DNA of 64,000 nt from CAVSUZ01 sp963791885. Lineage in GTDB: Bacteria > Pseudomonadota > Alphaproteobacteria > Acetobacterales > Acetobacteraceae. The position numbers were made by a program, and so were the translations under genes. This document shows positions 9,610-17,430 of the stretch, piece after piece; position 1 is the first letter of the stretch; each line of letters begins with the position of its first letter. A model generated the notes under the pieces. The model was given only the letters and a program-made list of their open reading frames with translations, searched no databases and was not told the DNA's origin. The DNA lies in NCBI GenBank assembly GCA_963791885.1, contig CAWBUL010000005.1, positions 1,488,001 to 1,552,000 of the forward strand, given 5' to 3'.

Positions 9610-10079
9610 CCCCCGAGGCCATCCTGGCCCGGCTCCAGGCCTTGGGCGTGAGCCTGCGAGCGGACGGCGAAACCTTACTGCTACGGCCGTTTTCCGCCGT
9701 TCCGCCCGATCTTCTGGCCGAGGCGAAGGCCCATAAGGCGGCGCTGCTGGCCCTGCTCGGGGCCGCCAAGCTATCCATTCGTCCATCTTTTGAGCCGGCT
9801 CCGCCCCCTCTGCTTCCCCTGCCGGCCGGTGCGGCGGAGTGGCTGGCGGCCAGGACCGAGCTCGTGCCCGGCTGCTGCGTCGGGGTGGGCGACGCCGTAG
9901 CCGATTTCCTCACCCACACCCCGGTCGGCGATCCGCTGGCCCTGGTGCATGCCCTGGCCGCCGGGGCGGTACCGGGGGTGCGCATCGCCGAGACCGCCAA
10001 CAGCGCGCGCCTCGTAGTCGGGCTGCGGATTGGCAGCTGCCCGGTGATGAACCCCACGACCGGAAAGCCGGTGCGATGA
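9606..10079 (+). CDS. Small protein with TubC-like N-terminal docking-type domain
   Basis: 157 aa. Residues 1-50 (ILARLQALGVSLRADGETLLLRP...HKAALLALL) follow the pattern of the TubC N-terminal fold (L-x-x-L-x-x-x-G-V-x-L ... hKxxLLxLL), which I recognise in small proteins encoded next to phage/plasmid primases. The rest is Pro/Ala-rich and then a second small domain (GDAVADFLTH...GLRIGS). ATGA overlaps at both ends couple it to its neighbours. Role unknown; the setting suggests an accessory factor of replication. Confidence 0.6.
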   Translation: MTPEAILARLQALGVSLRADGETLLLRPFSAVPPDLLAEAKAHKAALLALLGAAKLSIRPSFEPAPPPLLPLPAGAAEWLAARTELVPGCCVGVGDAVADFLTHTPVGDPLALVHALAAGAVPGVRIAETANSARLVVGLRIGSCPVMNPTTGKPVR

Positions 10080-10669
10080 GCGGCGTCGCCGAGATCGTAT
10101 CCGGCCAGCCGCTGCTGCGCGCCGATCCCCACCTCTGGGGGCCCGGCCGTGTCCATCTGCTCGCCTGGTGTGCGAACGCTGTGCGGGAGGAATGTGGACG
10201 ACTGCCCCGCAAGCATTTCTGCGGCCCCCTGGACGAGATCACCTGCCGGCATTGCCTGCGATCGGCCGGGCTCAGGTGGGACCCGCCGAAGCGCAGGAAC
10301 GCCCGAGGACGCCGCCAGCCGAACCCGCTCTGCCGCCGCTGCCGGCCCTGGAGGGCGAGCAGATCGCCGCCCTCGCCGAACTGGAGCGCTTCCTCGCCAG
10401 CGATCGGCAATGCTTCCTCATGCAAGGCCTGGCCGGCACCGGGAAGACCACCGTGTTGGCTCACCTGGCGCGCCGGCTGGGCGGGCGTGTGCTTGGCTCG
10501 CCGCGCCAACCCGCAAGGCCGCGACGGTGATGCGGCTGACCAAGATCAGGCATCGGGCCTGAACGTGACATCCCCGGCCACTAACCGACGCGAGCGCATG
10601 CCGTCCGCAGCCAAGGCAGCCGACCCAAGGGGCGCCGACGATGACAACGACGGGGAGACCGGCCAATGA
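10076..10669 (+). CDS. Small Cys/His protein; C-terminal half likely out of frame
   Basis: An open frame of 197 aa begins in an ATGA overlap with the previous gene and ends in another with the topoisomerase gene. The first 75 residues look genuine and contain a possible zinc site (ECGRLPRKHFCGPLDEITCRHC). From about 10300 the protein-like signal moves to another frame that encodes a RecD-like helicase, so the C-terminal half here is probably a frameshift product. The original arrangement was likely two genes now merged by a deletion. Function unknown. Confidence 0.45.
   Translation: MSGVAEIVSGQPLLRADPHLWGPGRVHLLAWCANAVREECGRLPRKHFCGPLDEITCRHCLRSAGLRWDPPKRRNARGRRQPNPLCRRCRPWRASRSPPSPNWSASSPAIGNASSCKAWPAPGRPPCWLTWRAGWAGVCLARRANPQGRDGDAADQDQASGLNVTSPATNRRERMPSAAKAADPRGADDDNDGETGQ
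10300..10562 (+). pseudogene. RecD/Dda-like DNA helicase, N-terminal fragment
   Basis: One frame reads ALEGEQIAALAELERFLASD, then FLMQGLAGTGKTTVLAHLARRL (Walker A GLAGTGKTT). After a one-base shift near 10500 it continues as APTRKAATVM, the motif Ia region of superfamily 1 helicases. Nothing after motif Ia is present, so about 80% of the enzyme is lost. It sits directly before the topoisomerase gene. Confidence 0.72.
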
Positions 10670-13464
10670 CCGCCCCGCTTTCCTCCCGATCAAACGCTGG
10701 TTTGAGAGCGGAACCTCAACCGGACGACTCCCGAAAAGTAAAATCCGACGCACCCCGCCGCCGAAGTCAGCAAGAGGAATCGCTGGACCGCCAGCACCAG
10801 CGTTTACTCTTCTCCCGCGAGGACTGGTCGCTTTACACCAGCCTCGCAACCCTGCCACAGCGGGCCGGGGTCACCGCCAGCGCGCTGCCATGGTTGGTAA
10901 TCAAAGAGTTCTGCGACAACGCTCTGGACAGCGCCGACGCCGCCGGCCGTCCCGGCGCGGTCGAGATCAGCGTCGATCCGCGCGGCAACCTGACCGTAGC
11001 CGATGAAGGCACCGGCATACCAAACGCCACGCCAGAGCGGATCGCCCAGCTGTTCTGCGTCGGCCGACCGATGCTCAGCAGCAAGCTTTTGCGCCGAGTG
11101 TCGAGAGGTTGCGTCGGCAATGGGTTGAGGGTTGCCGTCGGCTACCTCACCGCGACCGGCGGCCGCCTGATCATCGAGACCGGCGGCATCCGGGTGGAAC
11201 TGGTGCCCGAGATCGACGGCACCAGCCGCATCGTCAGCAGCAAGACGATAGCGCCGATCGAGGGCCTTCGCTTGGTCGCGATCACCGGCGATGCGCCGTT
11301 CACTGAGGAACACCTCGCCTGGGCAGAGGACGTAATCGAACTGGCGCGGCAGTCCGGCAACCCGGCCTTCACCGGCCGCACCTCGCCGCACTGGCTCGAC
11401 CTCGACCATTTCCGGGCGCTGCTGAAGGCCGCCCTCGGCAACATCTCGGTCCGGCGCTTCCTCGCCGAGCTTGACGGCTGCACCGGCAGCCGGGCGCAGA
11501 GCAGGATTGCCGCGCGCTTCCTCCGCCGTTCTGCCGCCTCTCTGGACGCCGCAGAGGCGGCTGAACTGCTGGCCGCCGCCCAAGCCGCGACCAAGCCGCC
11601 GAAGGCCAGGGCGCTACGTCCGCTGGGCAAGGACGCGGTGGTTTCCGGCGGCTATGGCATCGCCGAAGGTACGTTCGTCGAAGGCGTGCACGCGCCGCGC
11701 GCAGAAATCCCGTTCCTCTGCGAAGCCTGGGTGGATGCATTCTTTCCCGAGGAACAGGCGGACCCGCTGACCGGCGCGCTCTATATGAACCGGACGCGGG
11801 CGCCGGCGCCATACATCGGCAACGTGTGGGACGCGCGGCTCGACCTGACGATCAGTGGCACCGCCGTGCGCGTTCCGATTCCTGCCGGGCCGCACTACAG
11901 CGTCCACGTCAATATCACTTCGCCGATGTTCCGGCTGGTCAGCGACGGCAAGACGCCCGACGTTCGCCCGTTCCGTGATGCACTGGCCGAAGCGATCGGC
12001 AAAGCAGCGAAGCAGGCCGGGCGCGACATCGCCGCGCAAATGAATGCGGAACAAAAGCTGGCGGACGCGCATCGCCAGCAGCAGCAGCGCGAAGAAGCCC
12101 AAGAAAAACGTTTATCCGACAGGGAGGCGCGACAGCATCGCCTATCACTGCTGGCGGCGCAGAAGGCAGAACGGAAGGCACTCCCGACGATCCGCGAGGT
12201 GGTGCTGGAACTGTTGCCCGGCGCCATCGAAATCGAGTCGGCGTCCGGGCTCTTATTCAACACGCGGCGGCTGGTTTACCGCATCCGCGACAAGGTGCAG
12301 CAGCGCACCGGCAGGGAGCTTACGCAAGGCTACTTCGATGATCTGCTCACCCAGATCGAAGCCAAGCAAGGCGATCTGCATCCGCTGCTGATCCGCGAGG
12401 CGCGCGGCAACTACAGCATCCCGCACACCCTGGACGATGCGATTCCGCTCGGCACACAAAGCGTGCGCACCTTCCAGCGGCCGGCCTGGACGTTCAACAA
12501 AGTCGTTGCGATCGAAAAGGAAGACCTCCGTCTGATGCTGCGACAGGCGGGATGGGACCAACGCCACGACGCCTTCCTGACTTCGTCGAAGGGGTTCAAC
12601 ACTCGGGCTTCGCGCGACCTGATCGACAAGATCGCCGACACCACCGAGCCGGTGCAGGTGTTCTCGGTGCACGATGGCGATTGGGCCGGCACGCTGATCC
12701 AAGACACGTTGCAGAATGCAACGCTGGCCCGCGGCGCGCGCAAGATCGAAATCGTCGATCTCGGGCTGCATCCCTGGGAAGGTATCGCGCTCGGCCTCTC
12801 GGTCGAGAAAGTTCCAATCAGTTACACCAAGAGCGATCAGCCGGCGCGCCGGGCAGTCGGCGCTTACATCCGCGCACGCACCGATCGCGCGCCCAATGGC
12901 GAGACCTGGGAAGATTGGTTACAGCATAGCCGGATCGAGCTTAACGCCTTCACCTCCGCCGAACTGATCAAGTGGCTGGACGGCAAGATGGCGGAGGTCG
13001 GCGCCGGCAAGCTGATCCCGCCTGACGACATTCTGGCCGACGGATTCGGTGAGCGGGTGCGCGCGCGGGCAGAGCAAGCCGTGGCGGAGGCAATCAATCA
13101 ACGCCTCGATGCCAAGGTTACTGCGATCGAGGCAGAGCAAGCCAAGGCGACGAAAAACATCCAGGCGGAGATAGACCGCATCACTGCCGATCTGCGCAAA
13201 CAGCTTGCCGAGGTGTCGGAACCGTTCCAGCAACGGATCGCGATCACACAGGCCGACATTGCGGCGATCGACCGCGAGGCGAAAACGCACAAAGTGATCG
13301 AGCGGATTACGCCCGACGCTAGGAAGTTGCGGGCGACAATCAATAAGACCTTCGCCAAGAAGCCGTCGCTGCGCTGGTCTACCGTGCTGCACGAGATCGC
13401 CGACGCGGCAAAGGTGGGCGCCGTCGACCTGGATGAGGATGATGATGATGAGGCGTCGACGTGA
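10666..13464 (+). CDS. Topoisomerase VIII-like protein (Topo VI B-A fusion)
   Basis: 932 aa joining both subunits of a type IIB topoisomerase. The N-terminal GHKL ATPase has the N box E81-F-C-D-N85-A-L-D, the G1 box D113-E-G-T-G-I-P and the G2 box G148-C-V-G-N-G. A transducer-like part follows, with a switch lysine candidate in VSDGKTPD, then a charged coiled coil (about 450-500). The A-like part has a winged helix with RRLVY (candidate catalytic Tyr538) and a Toprim domain with VAIE617KEDL and HD670GD672WAG. A second coiled coil (about 800-870) and an acidic tail end the protein. All key residues are present, so it may be active, in contrast to its broken neighbours. The start overlaps the preceding stop (ATGA). 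Topo VIII is known from plasmids and integrated elements; the assignment here rests on motif order. Confidence 0.85.
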   Translation: MTAPLSSRSNAGLRAEPQPDDSRKVKSDAPRRRSQQEESLDRQHQRLLFSREDWSLYTSLATLPQRAGVTASALPWLVIKEFCDNALDSADAAGRPGAVEISVDPRGNLTVADEGTGIPNATPERIAQLFCVGRPMLSSKLLRRVSRGCVGNGLRVAVGYLTATGGRLIIETGGIRVELVPEIDGTSRIVSSKTIAPIEGLRLVAITGDAPFTEEHLAWAEDVIELARQSGNPAFTGRTSPHWLDLDHFRALLKAALGNISVRRFLAELDGCTGSRAQSRIAARFLRRSAASLDAAEAAELLAAAQAATKPPKARALRPLGKDAVVSGGYGIAEGTFVEGVHAPRAEIPFLCEAWVDAFFPEEQADPLTGALYMNRTRAPAPYIGNVWDARLDLTISGTAVRVPIPAGPHYSVHVNITSPMFRLVSDGKTPDVRPFRDALAEAIGKAAKQAGRDIAAQMNAEQKLADAHRQQQQREEAQEKRLSDREARQHRLSLLAAQKAERKALPTIREVVLELLPGAIEIESASGLLFNTRRLVYRIRDKVQQRTGRELTQGYFDDLLTQIEAKQGDLHPLLIREARGNYSIPHTLDDAIPLGTQSVRTFQRPAWTFNKVVAIEKEDLRLMLRQAGWDQRHDAFLTSSKGFNTRASRDLIDKIADTTEPVQVFSVHDGDWAGTLIQDTLQNATLARGARKIEIVDLGLHPWEGIALGLSVEKVPISYTKSDQPARRAVGAYIRARTDRAPNGETWEDWLQHSRIELNAFTSAELIKWLDGKMAEVGAGKLIPPDDILADGFGERVRARAEQAVAEAINQRLDAKVTAIEAEQAKATKNIQAEIDRITADLRKQLAEVSEPFQQRIAITQADIAAIDREAKTHKVIERITPDARKLRATINKTFAKKPSLRWSTVLHEIADAAKVGAVDLDEDDDDEAST

Positions 13465-13600
13465 ACGCGATTAGCCATCCGACGATCGGCGCCGAGCTGC
13501 ACGCGCTCGCCAGGCGGTCAACCAGCTCCGCCCAGACTGGCGCAACGGCGAGACGTTCTACGAGTTGAGAAGCGAGAATCGCCGCGGCGCTGCGCCGGCT
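13461..13600 (+). pseudogene. Small coupled ORF after the topoisomerase gene, frameshifted
   Basis: A GTG overlaps the topoisomerase stop (GTGA). The frame starts VNAISHPTIGAELHALAR, and after a one-base shift near 13515 continues AVNQLRPDWRNGETFYELRSE, which I recognise as the core of small conserved proteins of mobile elements. A second irregularity follows. Function unknown; position suggests it belongs to the same operon. Confidence 0.5.
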
Positions 13601-13992
13601 GGCGTCCCCCCTCGACAATCGCACGGTCGGACCGGTCGCTGACCGCAGACCACCTCATGATCGGGGCCCCAAGACCAGCGTGATCTGACCGGCGCAGCTC
13701 GTTCGCGTGTCCGACCACGTCGCCACTTCGTTCGTCCTCCGGCTGGGTGCGATGGCCATCGCCCCTATCCGCGACCGAGCCGACCGCGACTCTTGCTCGG
13801 TCCAGCCAACCAGCAGCCCAGCGACCTGACATCACGGAGTCCGAGAACCGGTGTGCGGGGCCCATCCGCGGCTGGAATCGCCGGGCGGCCCGCACGCGCG
13901 ACGCAGCAGCAACTCTGCAGCTATATTGGCTGCGAGAAAGGACGGCGCTCGAGGTTCCACGGCCAACATATGACGATTCAGCGACCGAGGCT
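13601..13992 (+). other. Stretch without a recognisable gene
   Basis: About 390 bp between the decayed replication block and the converging outer-membrane gene. Only short overlapping frames of Arg/Ser/Pro-rich composition are seen. No terminator hairpin with a T-run was found. Confidence 0.4.
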
Positions 13993-14914
13993 CTAGAAAT
14001 GGAAGTTAACCATGATCAAGGGGCCGCCAAGCGACAATCGTCGAACCACTGCGCTGCTCGGTTGCTCGAAGGTTAGATACCGGTAGAGGGCCGATACGGC
14101 GACCCATCCGGTCTGGTAGCCGAGGCCGCTCGCGACCTGCCAGGTAAGAGTTCGACCCGCCTCCGCCAATATCGAAATAATATGGAACGAACAAACCGGT
14201 ATGGGCGAGCCGTAGGCTGCCGCGAACGCCGGCGATTCCATTCCAGACCGTGCTGCTTCCCGAGATGTTCCCCGTGCCCCCGAACGTCGCGCCGTTACCG
14301 CGCGGCCCGGTGACTGTCAGCGCCAGGTCGTAGTCGGTGCTGGCATTGACCCCGACATAGCGAAAGCCGGCAAGGACATCGAGATTTCCCCAGCCCCACT
14401 GTGCAACGGTGTAGCCGGCCGCCAGTGTCCAGATCGTGGTTCTGAGCGTCGTGGTGGTGCCGAGTTCCAGCGATCGCGAAAACGGCTGTGCCGGCAGGCC
14501 GAAGAAGTTCAGGGAGGTGATAGTGGTCTGGCTGGCGCTCCCTTTCGTATAGATGAAATCACTCAGGATGGAGAAGCGCTCGTAGCGCGCCTCCGCCGCA
14601 AACATGGCTGCGAAGTGAAGGTGAGGAAGATAGTCGCCAGGCCCAGACGACGCCTCCGAGGGCAACTTGCCGCCGAGTGCGGGCGGCAAGTTGTAGTCGA
14701 GCGTCGTATTGATCGACGGCAGCCAGATATAGGGGGCGATGTTGAACTGCCACCCCGACTGGCTTGCCGACGACGGCTGAGCTGCCGTTTGCTGGGCAGT
14801 TGCGCGCGAAACGGCGCCGGTCGCAACGATGCCGATGATCAACGCTAATGCAAAGGCTCGGTGGAGCGTCACGAGTCCTGGTCCCTCGAATGATGCGCCG
14901 GAAACTGACGTCAC
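13993..14914 (-). pseudogene. Outer-membrane beta-barrel protein, frameshifted near its C-terminus
   Basis: About 300 aa. A signal peptide (LHRAFALALIIGIVATGAVSRATAQ) is followed by WQFNIAPYIWLPSINTTLDY and alternating amphipathic strands (FSILSDFIYTKG, GWGNLDVLAGFRYVGV, VRGSLRLAHTGLFVPYYFDIG). After a one-base shift near 14150 the adjacent frame supplies LTWQVASGLGYQTGWVAVS and the last strand, ending in the barrel-type terminal Phe (IMVNFHF). The start may be the GTG just before the signal peptide, near 14875, rather than 14914. Unknown substrate. Confidence 0.72.
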
Positions 14915-15215
14915 AGGTCGCGGTGTCGATCATCTGCGGACACCGCACTCGCCGGCCGGTATCGGCGGCAATAATTGGGCGCAAAGATACCACCCGCCCT
15001 TGATAACTTTGCGCGGGATGCCAACTGGCGGTTTCTCCGGGTCGCCTGAGCGGCTGCCCAACCAAGAACTGCTCCGAGGCGGTCGTCGCACCGTTTTCGC
15101 GCCTGTCGCGCCGCTTCACCCGGACTGCCCCTTACACCCCGTTCGGGGGTGAGTTTGTCTTGAGCGGCCGGCTCGCGCAATCGATCAAGTCCTGTTCGAC
15201 GTTAAGGAGTCATCT
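14915..15215 (+). other. Intergenic, nothing recognised
   Basis: About 300 bp upstream of the barrel gene and downstream of the small membrane protein gene. No gene, and no clear promoter could be assigned. Confidence 0.4.
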
Positions 15216-15796
15216 TCAGAGGTAAGGCTCACTTCTGGGCCGACCGAAAAACAACTGCCATACCCGGTCGCCTCCGGCTACGCGCGCGGCTTCGCGGAGC
15301 ATGAAGAACGGAATGAGCGATACGGCCACGAGCGCTCCGACCGACACAATCCCTTCCAGATCGCCGCGACCGAAGTCGGCGAGACTCTCGGAAAGGGGTC
15401 TGGAATACAACCGCGCGACGACCACGCCTTCGATGATATGAAAACAGATCAGTACAGCAGCGAATAAAAGACTCTTGTAAATTACGGAATAAATCAAGAC
15501 CTGTTCCTTGAATCTGTTCCCTAGATGCAGGTCTTCCGCCACCAACACGACTTTCGCCAAAATCAGTGCGTTGATGATGGCGAAGCCTTGGGCGCGATAG
15601 TCTATATGGTTCTGTTCGAGAACGACGGTTCTGTGCAAACTAAACATCGCAACCATTGCCCAAAGATATAAGGTAATAGCGAGGAATCTGTAGACTTCCT
15701 CTTGGAGCCGTTTTTAAACTCATGTCTGGTCTTGTTTGAGCCACTTTTGGCGATAACCGCCGCCGCGTGATACGCGTCGAGTGGTTCGTCGGGCAT
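15216..15796 (-). pseudogene. Small integral membrane protein, frameshifted in an A-run
   Basis: From ATG 15796 the frame reads MPDEPLDAYHAAAVIAKSG...NKTRHEFK, then loses phase at a five-base homopolymer (15711-15715, A on the coding strand). Restoring one A joins it to KRLQEEVYRFLAITLYLWAM and the long second frame with three to four membrane segments (FAIINALILAKVVLVAE, SVIYKSLLFAAVLICFHIIEG, IVSVGALVAVSLIPFFML). This is a conserved hypothetical family of alphaproteobacteria. Because the lesion is in a homopolymer it may be a sequencing error. Confidence 0.7.
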
Positions 15797-15936
15797 GGCG
15801 GGTCTCCACCGCAGATTAAGGGTTTGATACCACGACAGGCTGGCGGCCGCTACGGCCGTCGTCGAATGCGGGGAGCGCTTGGCTTGGGCAATCCCGGCAA
15901 ACTGCGCTAGACGATGGAAGGCCACCGGGAGGAATC

Positions 15937-16731
15937 ATGACAGGCAAGACGGTCGCGCTTCTCGCCAGCCTGTGCGCCGGCATTGCCGCGGGCTTGGCTC
16001 CGACTGGGTACTCGCCGGCCATCGCCGCTACGTCGCCAAAGCCGGAGATCACCCAGGATGCTCGGTCCGCTCTTGCGCGGATGGCCACGGCGCTGCTCGC
16101 AAAGGAGTTCTCGTTCCACGCGCGGACGATCCGAGCAGACGCGAGACAGGGCGATGTGTTGCTCCATATCGAGCACGAATTCAACGTGACCGTTCGCCGG
16201 CCGGACCGCCTGCTGGTTGACGGAACGGGCGACGACGGACCGAGAAAGTTGATGTATGACGGCAAGACTGTCGTGCTCGCACGGGATGACGGCAAATTGT
16301 ATGCCAGCCTGCCCGTGCCCAATACGATCCAACGGATGATGTACGTCGTGATGGGTCGCTTCGGCCTTGACTTTCCGTTGGCGGATTTTCTGACCGATGC
16401 TCCCGACAAGGCGTTTCTGACCGGTGTGACGGCCGGTCGGGAGCTCGACACCGTGACGATCGACGGCGTTCCGTGCCGCCATCTGGTCTTTTGGCAACCG
16501 CCAGGCATCGAATTGGAGCTTTGGCTCGAGAAAGATCGTGCAGTGCCGCGACGACTGATCGTGATTGATCATACGCTGCCTGGCAGCCCGAATTTCGTCG
16601 CCGAGATGTCCGATTGGAATTTCGGCATTCATCCGGCCGATGCTGACTTTGCTTTCACACCGCCGGAGGGTGCCAAGCAGGTCGATTTCGGCGCAGTCAC
16701 TGGCGAACTGCGCACGGGAGGATCGCCATGA
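15937..16731 (+). CDS. Periplasmic DUF2092 protein
   Basis: 264 aa with an export signal (MTGKTVALLASLCAGIAAG...AIAAT). The body has the DUF2092 layout: LARMATALLAKEFSFHART, RRPDRLLVDGTGD, LMYDGKTVVLARDDGKLYASL, then VDFGAVTG at the end, resembling LolA/outer-membrane lipoprotein-sorting folds. A GGAGG lies 6 bases before the ATG. It overlaps the glycine-rich gene by ATGA and is followed by a sulfatase gene, a recurring trio in environmental proteobacteria as far as I recall. Function unknown. Confidence 0.75.
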   Translation: MTGKTVALLASLCAGIAAGLAPTGYSPAIAATSPKPEITQDARSALARMATALLAKEFSFHARTIRADARQGDVLLHIEHEFNVTVRRPDRLLVDGTGDDGPRKLMYDGKTVVLARDDGKLYASLPVPNTIQRMMYVVMGRFGLDFPLADFLTDAPDKAFLTGVTAGRELDTVTIDGVPCRHLVFWQPPGIELELWLEKDRAVPRRLIVIDHTLPGSPNFVAEMSDWNFGIHPADADFAFTPPEGAKQVDFGAVTGELRTGGSP

Positions 16732-17222
16732 ACGGTTTAGCCCGGCTCTGCCTTGCCGCCGCAATGGGCTTGTCGATGCCCGTGCACGCGTTCGGATGGG
16801 GATCGGTGACCGGGCCGCACGGCGGCACTGCTACGACTGGTCCAAGGGGCGCCGGCTATGCACAAGGTCCCAACGGTGGTACCGCCTACCGCGGCCCGAG
16901 GGGCGCCGGTGCCGCATACGGCCCGCATGGCGCCACGGCGTATCGCGGCCCTTACGGTGGAGCTGCTGCGACCGGTCCGTATGGTGGGACTGCATACCGG
17001 GCACCGTACGCGGGCCGTGCTGTTTATGGCACCAGCGCGGTCTACGCTGGCGCGGCAGTCAGGCCGTGGGTTGCGGCGCCTTACTACGGAGCGGTCGTCG
17101 CAGGGGTGACGCTGGGAACCATCGTGGCGGCCTCGACACCGCCGCCAGCGCCGGCACCCGCGCTCTGTTGGTTCTGGTCCAGCCCCACGCATACGCAAGG
17201 GTATTGGGACTACTGCGGCTGA
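16728..17222 (+). CDS. Secreted glycine-rich repeat protein
   Basis: 164 aa with a signal peptide (cleavage after VHAFG region). Residues 25-110 are tandem copies of a roughly 9-residue unit of the type GPxGGTAxxGPRGAG / GPYGGAAATG. The C-terminal part has a hydrophobic segment (YYGAVVAGVTLGTIVAAS) and ends with the two-Cys motif CWFWSSPTHTQGYWDYCG. It starts in the stop of the DUF2092 gene. Probably a cell-surface or matrix protein; no enzymatic motif. Confidence 0.75.
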   Translation: MNGLARLCLAAAMGLSMPVHAFGWGSVTGPHGGTATTGPRGAGYAQGPNGGTAYRGPRGAGAAYGPHGATAYRGPYGGAAATGPYGGTAYRAPYAGRAVYGTSAVYAGAAVRPWVAAPYYGAVVAGVTLGTIVAASTPPPAPAPALCWFWSSPTHTQGYWDYCG

Positions 17223-17430
17223 TAGAAAAGCGGGCTGCGCTTGTGCAGTGGCAGTGATTGTCGGCGCCGAAGGATGAAATGGCAGCGCGTGGCGCGCCGC
17301 TGGCACCGCGATAAAGTAGTAGAGCCGCAGGGATGCTAACCAATCGGCCCGCCGAGGCGGACCGTTTCGGGGTACGGACAACTGCCGTCACCGTGCTGTT
17401 GCGCGTGCCTTGGAGCGCAGGAGAAGATCA

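Noticed and set aside
9065..10252. A 395-aa minus-strand frame opposite the replication block
   Set aside because: Low-complexity Arg/Pro/Ala composition, no motif, antisense to well supported fragments with ATGA coupling.
15216..15656. Treating the 146-aa membrane frame as a complete gene
   Set aside because: Its upstream in-phase sequence and the frame from ATG 15796 join perfectly when one A is added to the homopolymer, showing the gene is longer.
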